Below, one piece after another: positions 1-8,639 of a stretch of 35,720 nt of DNA. Below the pieces are notes generated by a model that worked only from the letters and a program-made list of their open reading frames with translations, ran no database searches and was not told the DNA's origin. This DNA is from JBFWUW01 sp050247075. GTDB taxonomy: Bacteria; Planctomycetota; Planctomycetia; Pirellulales; JBFWUW01. The position numbers and the translations under genes were made by a program. Numbering within the stretch: position 1 is the stretch's first letter; each line of letters opens with the position of its first letter. The stretch covers positions 1-35,720 of the forward strand of contig JBFWUW010000070.1 of NCBI GenBank assembly GCA_050247075.1, read 5' to 3'.

Positions 1-315
1 CGGCGGGGGTTTGAAAAACCGACTTTTCGAAAACCAATCCACCGAGGCTCGTCTGAGATGTAGGATTCTCAATCAATTCACACAACTTGGAATGCCTCGT
101 ACCGAATCGAGTTAGTCAACAAAGCCATTAGGGGGAGGGAAGTTCTTGGAGTTCAATCCAGCAGCCAGCCAGTAACCGCATTGTAGGCCGTTGCGCAACC
201 GTTTGGGACGGCAGCATCGATCCTTGGGTATTGACGCCGGCCAACCTTGCCGTTGATGCGCGCCAGCGGAATAATGGCCCTCGCGCACCATCTTACGTAA
301 CCAAGGGCACCGCGA
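1..315. other. Leader region with no recognised gene
   Basis: No convincing coding region, RNA gene or terminator was seen here. The only open frame of note, on the minus strand from 426 to 112, overlaps the start of the RDD gene and resembles no family. The stretch directly before 316 carries an AAGGG ribosome-binding site (302-306) for the downstream gene. Confidence 0.5.
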
Positions 316-840
316 ATGTCTGGCGAGTTCAATCCCTATGCTTCTCCGGCGGCAGTGAATTATAAGGTGCGTCGCGAGATTCCCGTGAAATCCGGCGGAC
401 CTCGCGAACTGGCCAGCTACGGCCAAAGGCTGGTCGGGGCGATTATTGACCGTATTGCCGCGGCGATTTTCTTATTACCCGTCTACTCCATCCTGTTCGG
501 AAGAGCGCGATCCACGCATCCAACCGATACAAGTACGGTTTTGCCCTACTTCATCGTGGGCGGGCTGGCGTTGGCCTGCCTGCAGATCTATCTCCTTGCC
601 ATGTATAGCCAATCGCTTGGCAAGCTTGCGGTCAGGACACGCATTGTTGATTTCCAGACGGGCGAACCGGCCGGCTTGGTCAAATCGTATCTGCTCCGCT
701 CGCTGCTGAACGGCCTGATTTGTTGCGTGCCCTGCGCTGGGGGCCTCTACGCGCTCCTCGATATCTTGTCTGTTTTTTCCCGCGAGCGCCGCTGCCTGCA
801 CGATTTTCTGGCCGGCACGGATGTCGTCGATATCTCGTAG
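316..840 (+). CDS. RDD family membrane protein
   Basis: A 174-residue protein with the RDD family layout. A conserved Arg (R38) and Asp (D45) lie in GQRLVGAIIDR at the start of the first membrane segment (about 38-62). A second hydrophobic segment follows at about 75-98 and a third at about 130-152, and the C-terminus has the typical RRCLHDFLAGTDVV ending. The N-terminal NPYASP stretch is common in planctomycete membrane proteins. RDD proteins are small integral membrane proteins of mostly unknown role; some are linked to ion transport. The ATG at 316 follows AAGGG with about 9 bases of spacing. The gene stands alone: the next gene is on the other strand and the two converge on a hairpin at 895-928. 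The family call is firm; no function or substrate can be read from the sequence. Confidence 0.85.
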   Translation: MSGEFNPYASPAAVNYKVRREIPVKSGGPRELASYGQRLVGAIIDRIAAAIFLLPVYSILFGRARSTHPTDTSTVLPYFIVGGLALACLQIYLLAMYSQSLGKLAVRTRIVDFQTGEPAGLVKSYLLRSLLNGLICCVPCAGGLYALLDILSVFSRERRCLHDFLAGTDVVDIS

Positions 841-894
841 ATTGAAACGCTGCAGGCGAAAGCCCACGTTGTCCGTTCGTCTGCGTGCCGGAAT

Positions 895-928
895 GAAAAA
901 ACCTGCCCACGGCTAGCCGTGGGCAGGT
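895..928 (-). terminator. Rho-independent terminator of the DUF1080/ThuA gene
   Basis: A perfect 28-bp palindrome lies at 901-928 (12-bp arms ACCTGCCCACGG around CTAG). On the minus strand it is followed directly by a run of five or six T (895-900). It sits about 50 bases past the stop of the minus-strand gene ending at 976, as an intrinsic terminator should. The RDD gene converges from the other side and might use the same hairpin, but no T run is present in that direction. Confidence 0.88.
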
Positions 929-975
929 CATGTTGGCTATGGAATCGGGGTGGCACACTCGCTACCCAGCCACTT

Positions 976-2454
976 CTACTTGGGGTCGAGGTTCTTCCCC
1001 AGATCTTCCTCGGATACGTCCGAAGCCACGCCATCCTCGGGCACTTCTACCTTGGCAACCCACAACAGGGAGTTGAGAGCCAGCTTGCGGAAGTCTTCAT
1101 TTCCCCAGTTCTTGTGGACATGTCCGCCGGTGAAACCAAAGCCACGGCCACCGTCGGGCCGCTCGCAGGCCCAAGCCACGATCTCTTCGCGCCCCTTGAA
1201 CTCGGCCGCCGCCGGCGTGCGACGGGTGTCGTCCGGTGGGGTCGCGCGCAGGATCGGCTCGATAGCACCTGGCCGCAAACGAATGTTGTAGTACCATTCG
1301 TCGTTAATGGCGAACGGCTTGACGCCATTGGTAATGGGGTGCTTAGAGAGGGCCTTAAAATCGGCCGTCCAGTGTGGGTTGATGGAGTACCCTGTCTCGT
1401 AGTAGCCGCCGATCCAGGCCAAGAGTTCCGGACCGCCGCGATCCTTGGGCACCTCGACCGCATAGTGATAGCAGGCCAGCCCTACTCCGCGAGCCATCAA
1501 GTCTTCAAACTCCTTGAGCCGGTCCGCTTGAATCAGCGGGTGGCCGCCGCCGCCATCCATGTAGAGCATGACGGCATCGGCATTGTCGAAAGCAGTCGGA
1601 TCCTTGGGCCAGCCGTTGGTGTACAAGGCCGTCTGCACTTGCGGCAGTTTGTCCAGGCATTGCTTAACCAGCGCCGAACCGGCGTTGAATTCGTGGTCGC
1701 CAGCCGCATGGCTGGGCGTGCCCGCCACCAGCACAATCTTCTTGCGATCGGCCAGCGGCGTGCGCTTCAGGCGGATGTTGCGAAACTGCACGGTCATGGG
1801 CGGGCCAGCGTGCAACTGCAACGCCAAAATTCCCGACATGGCCCGGCGTTCGACCTGGTCGTCGGTGACATCAACCGTGGTCTTGCCGTTGATGATGTGC
1901 GTCAGATGGTTGCCAGAAGCCACGATGGTGTAGTCGTTCCAGTCTTCCTTCTTGATGTTGGCTTGCAGTTCCGTCGTGTCACCGACCTTGCCGGTCTCCT
2001 CGACTTTGCCATCGCTGTTAATGGTGGTCCTCTGGCCGCGCTGGGCCAGAATTCCCCGGCCCCGTTCCTCGTAGAGTATGCCCGAATAGGTATCTCCTGC
2101 CTCAAAATCGGCCTGATACCCGCCCACAACCCAATTGCCGTGGCTTTGGCTGCGGTATTGAATGCCGGAGTTGCCGCCGACAATTTTGTATTGCAGCCGC
2201 AATTCAAAGTCATCGACCGGGCCCAAGGTCCAGGTCAAGAAAGTGTTGCCATTGGTGGGCTTGTCGGCGGTGGTTTGGCCGGTGATAGCCTCATCACGCA
2301 CCGACCAGAATTCGGGGTTGCCCTCCCAACCTGTCAGGTCTTTGCCATTGAAGAGCGGCTTGAAGCCGGGTTCGTCCTCGGCCGCCGACCAGGCCGTACT
2401 GCCCGCGACAAACAGCAGCGCCAGCACGGCACCGCGCCAAAAATTCATTTTCAT
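976..2454 (-). CDS. Secreted DUF1080 and ThuA-like two-domain protein
   Basis: A 492-residue protein. A signal peptide (about 1-25, hydrophobic core GAVLALLFVAGSTAWSA) is followed by a DUF1080 / 3-keto-disaccharide hydrolase domain (about 28-215). That domain has the hallmark FKPLFNGKDLTGWEG start and a concanavalin-like core with GNSGIQYRSQ. A ThuA-like, class I glutamine-amidotransferase-fold domain follows (about 217-475), starting KKIVLVAGTPSHAAGDHEF and containing GVGLACYHYAVE and FTGGHVHKNWGN. Both domain families are linked to sugar metabolism, DUF1080 with keto-glycoside cleavage and ThuA with trehalose utilisation. The fusion is typical of planctomycetes and suggests a periplasmic role in carbohydrate breakdown; this is inferred. 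The ATG at 2454 follows AAAGG at a spacing of about 6. ATG at 2448 is an alternative start. The gene appears monocistronic and ends at the strong hairpin at 895-928. Confidence 0.88.
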   Translation of the reverse strand: MKMNFWRGAVLALLFVAGSTAWSAAEDEPGFKPLFNGKDLTGWEGNPEFWSVRDEAITGQTTADKPTNGNTFLTWTLGPVDDFELRLQYKIVGGNSGIQYRSQSHGNWVVGGYQADFEAGDTYSGILYEERGRGILAQRGQRTTINSDGKVEETGKVGDTTELQANIKKEDWNDYTIVASGNHLTHIINGKTTVDVTDDQVERRAMSGILALQLHAGPPMTVQFRNIRLKRTPLADRKKIVLVAGTPSHAAGDHEFNAGSALVKQCLDKLPQVQTALYTNGWPKDPTAFDNADAVMLYMDGGGGHPLIQADRLKEFEDLMARGVGLACYHYAVEVPKDRGGPELLAWIGGYYETGYSINPHWTADFKALSKHPITNGVKPFAINDEWYYNIRLRPGAIEPILRATPPDDTRRTPAAAEFKGREEIVAWACERPDGGRGFGFTGGHVHKNWGNEDFRKLALNSLLWVAKVEVPEDGVASDVSEEDLGKNLDPK

Positions 2455-2602
2455 CAGACGCCTTTCGATACCAGGATCATTGGATCAGAGCTTGCCGCAT
2501 GGGGACACATCGCCCGCCAGCGGGGGCGAAATGCCCTTCGACCGAACCTTAGCGTAATTGTTCCGCCGCCAACCGCAACTGTTTTGGAGCGGAATGCCGG
2601 TA

Positions 2603-2627
2603 TCGGCGATGAAAGCGACTCCTACAG
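2603..2627 (+). repeat. Copy A of a GGCGAT/ATCGCC interspersed palindromic repeat
   Basis: The sequence TCGGCGATGAAAGCGACTCC with trailing TACAG is a diverged copy of the short repeat also seen at 6834-6858, 6861-6883 and 13374-13398. The complete copies contain the self-complementary core GGCGAT..ATCGCC followed by TCCTAC. This one lies just past the end of the pilus operon. Confidence 0.6.
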
Positions 2628-2636
2628 AGTGCGTTT

Positions 2637-3188
2637 CTAATCGCGTTGCAACATCACATGGCCGGGTGCGATCTCGATGACGCGGGCACCACTTTCCAGG
2701 CGGTCGCCCACCCTGACCACGCGTGAATCGACCATTGCGGCGGCCCCGCGTGCGTCGACAAAAACGGCCTGTACCTTGACGGGCCATTGAAAGGGAGGCG
2801 GCTCCACCGCGGGCAGCTGCTCCTCAATTGGTTCCGCTTGTGCCTGTTCAACGGCGGCTACGGCTTGCTCGTCCAGTTCCACGACTTGTTCAGGTTCTGG
2901 CGGCGGAATGAACTGGGCTGGCATGCGGAACGGATTGTGTGCAATCGTTTCGCTGAGATCGGCCGTGGGCCAGTCACGGCGGGCGGTGCCATGACTTTCC
3001 GGTATGGCAGCCGGATAAACGGTTCGTGGCGGCCGTGCCACGGCAAGATCAGCCGCCGCGGGACTGCCACCCGCGCCAGCGAACTGCCAATACAGCACCA
3101 CGACAAACAGCACCGCCAACAGGGCCAGCAAGGCCAACTTGCGACGCTCCGCCGGAGTCTTGTCTTGGAGAAGTGCTTGCAGGTTCAT
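2637..3188 (-). CDS. PilP/GspC-like inner-membrane pilus assembly protein
   Basis: A 183-residue bitopic protein, last gene of the pilus operon. It has a short cytoplasmic head (MNLQALLQDKTPAERRK), one membrane helix (about 18-37, LALLALLAVLFVVVLYW), a Pro/Glu-rich linker with an NPFR motif, and a C-terminal beta domain (about 130-183) with the pattern QAVFVDARGAAAMVDSRVVR..VGD. That is the homology region shared by PilP and GspC, which contacts the secretin in the periplasm. The start at 3188 is chosen because its ATG overlaps the TGA of the upstream PilO-like gene (ATGA). The longer open frame to 3317 only overlaps pilO. Sequence identity to PilP or GspC is low, so the call rests on size, topology, the VGD motif and gene order M-N-O-P. 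Confidence 0.75.
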   Translation of the reverse strand: MNLQALLQDKTPAERRKLALLALLAVLFVVVLYWQFAGAGGSPAAADLAVARPPRTVYPAAIPESHGTARRDWPTADLSETIAHNPFRMPAQFIPPPEPEQVVELDEQAVAAVEQAQAEPIEEQLPAVEPPPFQWPVKVQAVFVDARGAAAMVDSRVVRVGDRLESGARVIEIAPGHVMLQRD

Positions 3189-3781
3189 GGCCGTTGTTCT
3201 CCCGTGGGAGCCGCCGCGACTTGCGACAAATTGTAAGGGACCAGCAGACGGGTCTCGATAACACAGTTCTCGCCCGACTCGTCGGCGGACGACAGGCCCA
3301 ACTGGGCAAGCTTGCACAACCGCGGCAAGCCTTGCAGGCCGGCCAGGAATCGGCAGACGCCGTCGTACGAGCCTCGTCCGTTGATTTGCACTTCAAACTC
3401 ACTGAAGCCGTCTCGCTCGGCGGGTGGACCGGGCCGAAACTCGCCAAGCTCCAATTGGCAGTCCGCGGCCAGGGCCGTGATTTGCGCCAAGAAGTCTTCC
3501 TCTTGCGACGTCGACGGAATCTTGGCGTGTAGCGAGCTGCTCTCCTGGTCCAATGCCTGGCACTGCTGGTTCAGACTTTCGTTCTGTTGCAGCACCGCTT
3601 GAGAACCAGCCAGGAATGAACGGGCGTCGTCCGCCTCCTGCTGGGTCGCGGCGATCCGCCAACCCAACAGGGCAGCGGCACTCCAACCGGCAAAGGCCAC
3701 CAAGGCCGCCACACACAGGCATGCCGCGTGCATTCCGGCATCGACTGCCAGCATCGTGGTTTGTGATCGTTGATTTGACAT
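3185..3781 (-). CDS. pilO: PilO-like pilus assembly protein
   Basis: About 198 residues from the chosen start. A short N-terminus is followed by one membrane helix (about 18-40, CLCVAALVAFAGWSAAALLG), then a coiled-coil stretch rich in Gln/Glu (about 45-95), then a periplasmic ferredoxin-like domain with FEVQINGRGSYDGVCRFLAGL. That pattern is typical of the PilO/GspM family, whose members pair with PilN to form the alignment subcomplex between the cytoplasmic PilM and the outer-membrane channel. The start could be ATG 3781 or ATG 3814 (11 residues longer); neither has a clear ribosome-binding site. The stop overlaps the next gene start by 4 bases, implying translational coupling. The family call comes from topology, the repeated GR..Y..V..FL..L pattern and operon position. 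Confidence 0.8.
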   Translation of the reverse strand: MSNQRSQTTMLAVDAGMHAACLCVAALVAFAGWSAAALLGWRIAATQQEADDARSFLAGSQAVLQQNESLNQQCQALDQESSSLHAKIPSTSQEEDFLAQITALAADCQLELGEFRPGPPAERDGFSEFEVQINGRGSYDGVCRFLAGLQGLPRLCKLAQLGLSSADESGENCVIETRLLVPYNLSQVAAAPTGEQRP

Positions 3782-3856
3782 GATGAACAATCCGCTAAGA
3801 TCCTCTCGAAACATGGAAGCGGCAGGCAGCCGAAACGACTGGCCTGTCTTGGCGGG

Positions 3857-4468
3857 CTACATACGCCCTTCCACATGAAATTCGCGCAGTATGCCAACCG
3901 GCGACGGACGCGAACTGGACGACTTGAGCTTAACCTTGTCCAACGCCTCGCGCTCGCGAAGCCGCGATACAAACTGGGCGACCGTGGCCGAATCAAACGC
4001 CAGGCCATGCAGGCTGATCGAAATATTCAATTGCTCCGCGACGTTAGAATTGGCTGCTGGCCGCTCTGGTCCGCTGGCCAACTTGGGCGGAGCTTCCAAA
4101 TGGGTTTGCAAGTCAAACCGCATTAGCTGCAGCCGGCCATCGCTTTGAGTCGCTTCCTGCCCAACTTCGCCCAGCAGCAGCAAGGCCCGATTGGTCAAAT
4201 CCAAACCCTGCATCAATTGCGGCTTGTGCGCCAATGATGCCATCCGTGCCGTCAAGTCGGCATTGGCTTGTTGCATTGCGCGGACTGGTTCACATTGGGC
4301 TTCGATCAAGGCGGTTTCGTCCCGCGCGTCGACCAGATCTCGTGCGCGAAGGACCAACATACAGGCCACGAAAACCGCGCACGTTGCCCAGACCAGCGAC
4401 CATTGCCGCAAGCGTCGGCGGACCAGGGCCTTGACCAAGAACTCTCGCGGCAGCAGGTTCAGGTTCAT
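3857..4468 (-). CDS. pilN: PilN-like pilus assembly protein
   Basis: A 203-residue protein. It starts with MNLNLLPREF, the short cytoplasmic PilN motif (INLLP type) that binds PilM. A basic stretch (VRRRLRQW) follows, then one membrane helix (about 22-41), a coiled coil (about 44-95) and a periplasmic domain with ISISLHGLAFDSATVAQFVSRL, the fold shared with PilO and GspL. It should heterodimerise with PilO in the inner-membrane alignment complex. The ATG at 4468 overlaps the TGA of pilM (stop 4465-4467), showing coupling. 75 bases separate its stop from the pilO start. The family call is strong because of the N-terminal motif and neighbours. Confidence 0.87.
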   Translation of the reverse strand: MNLNLLPREFLVKALVRRRLRQWSLVWATCAVFVACMLVLRARDLVDARDETALIEAQCEPVRAMQQANADLTARMASLAHKPQLMQGLDLTNRALLLLGEVGQEATQSDGRLQLMRFDLQTHLEAPPKLASGPERPAANSNVAEQLNISISLHGLAFDSATVAQFVSRLREREALDKVKLKSSSSRPSPVGILREFHVEGRM

Positions 4469-5574
4469 GGCTGCTCCTTACGCGACAACATCGACAGCGC
4501 CACCGCCACGCCAAACAACGCGTCGCCAGGCGCGGCGGACGTACCCGCGTCTAACAATCGCCAGGGGGCAGCGGCCGTGTCAAGTTGGCGCGTCAGATGG
4601 CCGTCTATGCCAGGAAAGGTTGCTCCCCCGCCCAAAAGCCACAGCCGCCGCGGTACGAACTCTCGAAATTGCTGCGACAGGTAGGCCAATGTCCTCTGAA
4701 GTTCCGTCACCAGATTGGCCAGCGGTGCCGCCACCAAACGATGTGTGGCTTGTTCGACCGAAAGTTTAGGAACCAGGCCGTTGCCCAGGCAGACACCAAA
4801 GCGGAGCAACAGTTGCTCTGCCTGCGCCGCTTCAACCGATAGGCCCTCGCAAAGCGGCTTGTACAGCGACTGTAAGTCGCACCCGCGTAACGATCGGGTG
4901 AACACGGGCCGGCCCCGTACGGCGACAACGAACAGCGGGTGGCTATGCCCCAGGTCAATGGCCGCTGCCGGTTCATCACTATCGCGGGCTTCCGCCAAGG
5001 CCACGGCACGAGCCATCGCGCAAGGCATGCCATCAAGGATACGGCATTCAAAGCCCGCGGCGAGAAGTTTGTCGGCGAACGAAACCACGTCTTTGCGTGG
5101 GGCAGCCAATATCGACACGCGTTTGCTATCGCTACCGCGCTGCTCTCGAACGGTCGATTCCCAAAAGTCAAAGGAGACCCCTTCCTCGCACCCGGACAGG
5201 TCGGCCAACAGATCTTGTTCGATCATGTTGGCCGTTTCGGCGGACGTGCCGGGCGGAACCTCAATAGTACGCTGGTTCAGGTCCGCCATCGGCAGCACGA
5301 CGGCAGCCGCCCGGCCCTGGAAGAGCTTTCTGGCAATGTGCAGATTCGAGGGCAGCGCGAAGTGAGTTGCCGGCCGGGCTTCACTTGCTTCGTTGGCGGA
5401 TGGATCGCGCGTTGGCAGTACCCACCGCCGCTCGATGTGGCAGGTATCGCCGTTCCAAGCGACTTGGGCCAACTTGACGGCCCGCCTGCCGACATCAATA
5501 CCGACCCAACCCGCGGTCGACGGCCCCAGGCGCGAAGTCAATCTCGATAGTAGCGGAAGTGTCAGCGTTGGCAT
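4465..5574 (-). CDS. pilM: PilM-like actin-fold ATPase
   Basis: A 369-residue cytoplasmic protein with the FtsA/PilM actin-like fold. The phosphate-1 motif is WVGIDVGRRAVKLAQV (about 23-38). The phosphate-2 motif is AAIDLGHSHPLFVVAVRGR (about 197-215). The adenosine motif is LWLLGGGATFPGIDGHL (about 320-336). Length matches PilM (about 350 residues). PilM binds the PilN N-terminal peptide and links the inner-membrane alignment complex to the motor. It lies 24 bases downstream of gspF and overlaps pilN by 4 bases. No clear Shine-Dalgarno is visible before ATG 5574, which fits coupling to the upstream gene. Confidence 0.87.
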   Translation of the reverse strand: MPTLTLPLLSRLTSRLGPSTAGWVGIDVGRRAVKLAQVAWNGDTCHIERRWVLPTRDPSANEASEARPATHFALPSNLHIARKLFQGRAAAVVLPMADLNQRTIEVPPGTSAETANMIEQDLLADLSGCEEGVSFDFWESTVREQRGSDSKRVSILAAPRKDVVSFADKLLAAGFECRILDGMPCAMARAVALAEARDSDEPAAAIDLGHSHPLFVVAVRGRPVFTRSLRGCDLQSLYKPLCEGLSVEAAQAEQLLLRFGVCLGNGLVPKLSVEQATHRLVAAPLANLVTELQRTLAYLSQQFREFVPRRLWLLGGGATFPGIDGHLTRQLDTAAAPWRLLDAGTSAAPGDALFGVAVALSMLSRKEQP

Positions 5575-5598
5575 GGACAGACAATCATGGAAGAAAAA

Positions 5599-6816
5599 CT
5601 AGTGGGGTACGGACGAAACATCCAACAGCGGCAGAATCACGGATAAGACAACGAACATCACCACCACGCCCAGCGCGATAATGATCGCCGGTTCGAGCAT
5701 CTTGACGACATCGCGCAGATGCCGTTCGCCATCATCCTCGAAGTACTCTCCGACGGTTTGCAGCACCTGCCCTAGCTTGCCCGTGTGTTCGGCGGTGGAA
5801 ATCATTTGGGCCGCGCCTAGTGGCAAGAAGGAGGCTGCTACCAGCGATCCACTCAGCCCTTTGCCGTTGATGACATCGCTTTCAATCCGGTCGAACAGGT
5901 CGCGAAACATCTGGTTGCGCTGGGCGCCGCGGCAAAGGCGGATGCTGTCCAAGAGAGGCACGCCGCTCATCAGCATGGTCCCCAACAAGCGGAATGTACG
6001 GCCCGCCAGCAACGCCCGCATCGGTCCGCGGATGCCGCGCTGGTTGAGGCAAGCACGGTCCCACCAACGGCGCGTGCTTTGGTGCCGGAACGCGCGATAT
6101 GCCAGCAGTGCCGCCCCCCCCGCCAGGCTCACAATAATCACCCAATGCCCGCGGAAGAATTCACCGCTGTTCAACAACGCCTGGGTCAAAGGGGGCGCTG
6201 GCCGGCCCAGTTCGGCAAAGACCTTGGCGAACTGCGGCAGAATGAAGAACACCAAGGCGTTCAACACCACAAACGTCACCAGGCACAGCACGGCCGGGTA
6301 GCTCATCAAGCCCCAGACGGCGCTGCGCAAGCGGATCTCGGTTCGTAGCAAGTGCGTCAGACGGTCCAGAACCTGGGAGATCGCGCCAGACTGTTCGCCG
6401 GCGGCAATGCCGGCCACCAAGGATTCGTCAAAGATGTCTTTGTGTTTGCCCAGCGATTCCGAGAATGTTTGCCCGCTGGTCACATCGTAATGGACTTTCT
6501 CCAGCGTTTCCTTGAGCCGGGGGTTTTGGCTTTGCGATGCAATTCCTCGCAAGGCTTCCGCGAGATCAACGCCCGACTGGCACATGATGTTCAACTGCGA
6601 CAGCATCAGCAACACGTCCCCTTTGCCTACGCGCTGGGCGAATAGCGAGCGGCTCGGCTTGCCAGCACCGGCTGGCCGGCGTCCAGCGGCGGAGACTTCC
6701 AGCGCAAACAGCCCTTGTTCGCGCAGCATCCGCCGCGCCTCGGCCTGCGAACCTGCTTCCAGTTCGCCCGATGTCACAGCGCCGTCGCGGGCTTTAGCTT
6801 TGTAGTAGTGTTTCAT
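5599..6816 (-). CDS. gspF: GspF/PilC inner-membrane platform protein
   Basis: A 405-residue protein with the canonical GspF/PilC architecture. An N-terminal cytoplasmic part starts MKHYYKAKARDGAVTSGELE. Two homologous T2SSF domains follow, at about 70-190 (LSQLNIMCQSGVDLAEALRGI) and about 272-395 (LGTMLMSGVPLLDSIRLC). Three hydrophobic segments lie at about 165-193, 223-243 and 373-398. The protein is the inner-membrane platform on which pilin is assembled; it contacts the GspE/PilB ATPase. ATG 6816 follows AGGA at about 8 bases. The 71-base gap to gspE contains two tandem copies of the GGCGAT repeat, which could affect readthrough or mRNA stability in the operon. The call is firm; whether this is a type II secretion or a type IV pilus platform cannot be decided from the protein alone. 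Confidence 0.93.
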   Translation of the reverse strand: MKHYYKAKARDGAVTSGELEAGSQAEARRMLREQGLFALEVSAAGRRPAGAGKPSRSLFAQRVGKGDVLLMLSQLNIMCQSGVDLAEALRGIASQSQNPRLKETLEKVHYDVTSGQTFSESLGKHKDIFDESLVAGIAAGEQSGAISQVLDRLTHLLRTEIRLRSAVWGLMSYPAVLCLVTFVVLNALVFFILPQFAKVFAELGRPAPPLTQALLNSGEFFRGHWVIIVSLAGGAALLAYRAFRHQSTRRWWDRACLNQRGIRGPMRALLAGRTFRLLGTMLMSGVPLLDSIRLCRGAQRNQMFRDLFDRIESDVINGKGLSGSLVAASFLPLGAAQMISTAEHTGKLGQVLQTVGEYFEDDGERHLRDVVKMLEPAIIIALGVVVMFVVLSVILPLLDVSSVPH

Positions 6817-6833
6817 GGGGTTTGTCCTGCCAA

Positions 6834-6883
6834 TCGGCGATAGAATCGCCTCCTACATTTTCGGCGATGAAATCGCCTCCTCC
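6834..6883. repeat. Tandem GGCGAT/ATCGCC palindromic repeats (copies B and C)
   Basis: Two head-to-tail copies of a short repeat occur between gspE and gspF. 6834-6858 reads TCGGCGATAGAATCGCCTCC plus TACAT, and 6861-6883 reads TCGGCGATGAAATCGCCTCC plus TCC. Each can fold as a 6-bp hairpin (GGCGAT / ATCGCC). The same unit is found inverted at 13374-13398 and degenerate at 2603-2627. Confidence 0.8.
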
Positions 6884-6887
6884 AGAA

Positions 6888-8639
6888 TCAGTCGATGAAC
6901 GCCGTGCGGACGACTTCATCCAGGCTGGTCTTGCCCTCTTCCGCCAGACGAATTCCCTCGTCCAGCAAGAAGGTGCCGCCTTGTTCCTGGTGCAACCGAC
7001 GCAGCTCGTCCAGCTCGCCATTCCGGGAGATGATCTGACGCATCTCGCGGCTGGCCCAGAAGACTTCGTACATGCCGATACGGCCTTTGAAGCCGGTGTC
7101 GTAACAGTCGCGGCAGCCTTCTCCGCGAAGAAACTGCCGGCGTTTGTCCCCTTGATAATGCAGCATCTCCAGGTATTCGGCTGGCGGGTAATAGCTGGTG
7201 CGGCAGGTAGGGCAGATCATCCTCACGAGCCGTTGGGCGACCACGCCCAATAGGGCCGAAGCGATTTTGTACGGTTCCAACCCCATATCACGCAGCCGGG
7301 TGACGGCGCTGGCCGCGTCGTTTGTGTGCAGCGTGCTGAGCACCAAATGCCCCGTTAAGGCCGCTTGAATGGCCACCGCCGCGGTTTCGGCATCACGGAT
7401 TTCGCCCACCATGATGACATCTGGATCTTGCCGCAAGATCGATCGCAGGGCCGAGGCGAACGACATGCTTTTGCTGGCACCCACCTGTACCTGGTTGATC
7501 AGTTCCAGTTGATACTCGACCGGGTCTTCGACCGTGACAATATTGCGATGGACCGACTTGATCAGTTCGATGGCGGAATAGAGCGTGGTCGTCTTGCCGC
7601 TGCCGGTGGGGCCGGTAACAAGGATCAGTCCGTGCGGCTTGTGCAGCATGTCCTTCATCCGGTCCAGTATCCGTTCCGGCACGCCCAACTGGTCGAGATG
7701 AAACGTCACATTGCGGCGGTCTAGGACGCGCAGCACGACTTTTTCACCCAGGATCGTGGGGAGCGTCGAGACGCGCAAGTCGATCTCGCGGCCTTCGACC
7801 ACTACCCGAATCCGGCCGTCTTGCGGCACGCGATGCTCCGCGATATCCATTTTGGCCATGACCTTCAACCGCGACACAATCGCCGGATGAAACTCGCGCC
7901 GCGGCCGCAGGACCTCGCGTAGTTGGCCATCCACGCGAAAGCGGATCGTGGTGTAACGGTGGCCAGGTTCCACATGGATATCACTGGCCCGCTGGCGCAA
8001 GGCGTTGACCACCGCGTAGTTCACCAGATTGATGACCGGGCTGCCTTCGGCCAGCGACTCTATATCGCGGAGATCGATGTCGATGGCGTCGGATTGCAGC
8101 TCCAGCGCGGTCTGGTCAAGGTCGGCCGTGACGGCATCGACGGCAAAATTGTCTTCGTAGCAGCGCGGCAGCATCCGTTCGATGCTGGACCGCAAGGCCA
8201 GCACCGGAAAGGCCCGCAGGCCGGTCACGCGCTCAATCTCGTCGATCTGCTGCAGGTCCCAAGGTTCGGCCATGGCCACGCTCAACCGGCCGCGAACCTT
8301 AAACATGGCGATGGCGCACAAGTCCTCGGCCTTGGAACGGGGCAACAGCTTAACGACCAACGGGTCGATCATGCCGTCGCGCAGGCGGATCGACGTCTGG
8401 TTTGACCGTTGCGCCAAGAACTGTAGCAGCGTGTCTTCTTCCAGGAACCCCAGCTCAAGCAATGTCTCGCCGAGTTGTGTTTTTTGCTGTGAATGGCGGC
8501 CCAGGGCCGACTCCAGCTCATCGGGAGTGACCACGCCGGCGCGGACCAGCCTTTCGCCCAGCGGCAGCGCGTGCTCCGTTGGCGCGGCCGGCGCGGACAC
8601 CAAGGCGGCGGGGCTGAAATGGCCATCGACGGAGTTCAT
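6888..8639 (-). CDS. gspE: GspE/PilB pilus assembly ATPase
   Basis: 583 residues from ATG 8639, whose codon overlaps the STAS gene stop (ATGA); the longer open frame to 8873 only overlaps that gene. An N-terminal MshEN/GspE_N domain covers about 25-160 (LVRAGVVTPDELESAL, QLGETLLELGFLEEDTLLQFL). The secretion-ATPase core follows: Walker A GPTGSGKT (343-350), Asp box EDPVEY (371-376), Walker B around DPDVIMVGEIRD (405-416), and His box HLVLSTLHTN (431-440). A tetracysteine zinc site is formed by C476/C479 and C509/C512, typical of GspE and PilB and absent from PilT retraction ATPases. It therefore powers extension rather than retraction. MshEN domains in some homologues bind cyclic-di-GMP, which is notable given the nearby HD-GYP gene. 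All catalytic motifs are intact. Confidence 0.95.
   Translation of the reverse strand: MNSVDGHFSPAALVSAPAAPTEHALPLGERLVRAGVVTPDELESALGRHSQQKTQLGETLLELGFLEEDTLLQFLAQRSNQTSIRLRDGMIDPLVVKLLPRSKAEDLCAIAMFKVRGRLSVAMAEPWDLQQIDEIERVTGLRAFPVLALRSSIERMLPRCYEDNFAVDAVTADLDQTALELQSDAIDIDLRDIESLAEGSPVINLVNYAVVNALRQRASDIHVEPGHRYTTIRFRVDGQLREVLRPRREFHPAIVSRLKVMAKMDIAEHRVPQDGRIRVVVEGREIDLRVSTLPTILGEKVVLRVLDRRNVTFHLDQLGVPERILDRMKDMLHKPHGLILVTGPTGSGKTTTLYSAIELIKSVHRNIVTVEDPVEYQLELINQVQVGASKSMSFASALRSILRQDPDVIMVGEIRDAETAAVAIQAALTGHLVLSTLHTNDAASAVTRLRDMGLEPYKIASALLGVVAQRLVRMICPTCRTSYYPPAEYLEMLHYQGDKRRQFLRGEGCRDCYDTGFKGRIGMYEVFWASREMRQIISRNGELDELRRLHQEQGGTFLLDEGIRLAEEGKTSLDEVVRTAFID

Noticed and set aside
919..2640. 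573-codon plus-strand open frame
   Set aside because: It is antisense to the DUF1080/ThuA gene, which has clear domains, a signal peptide and a terminator; the open frame is a by-product of GC-rich codon use.
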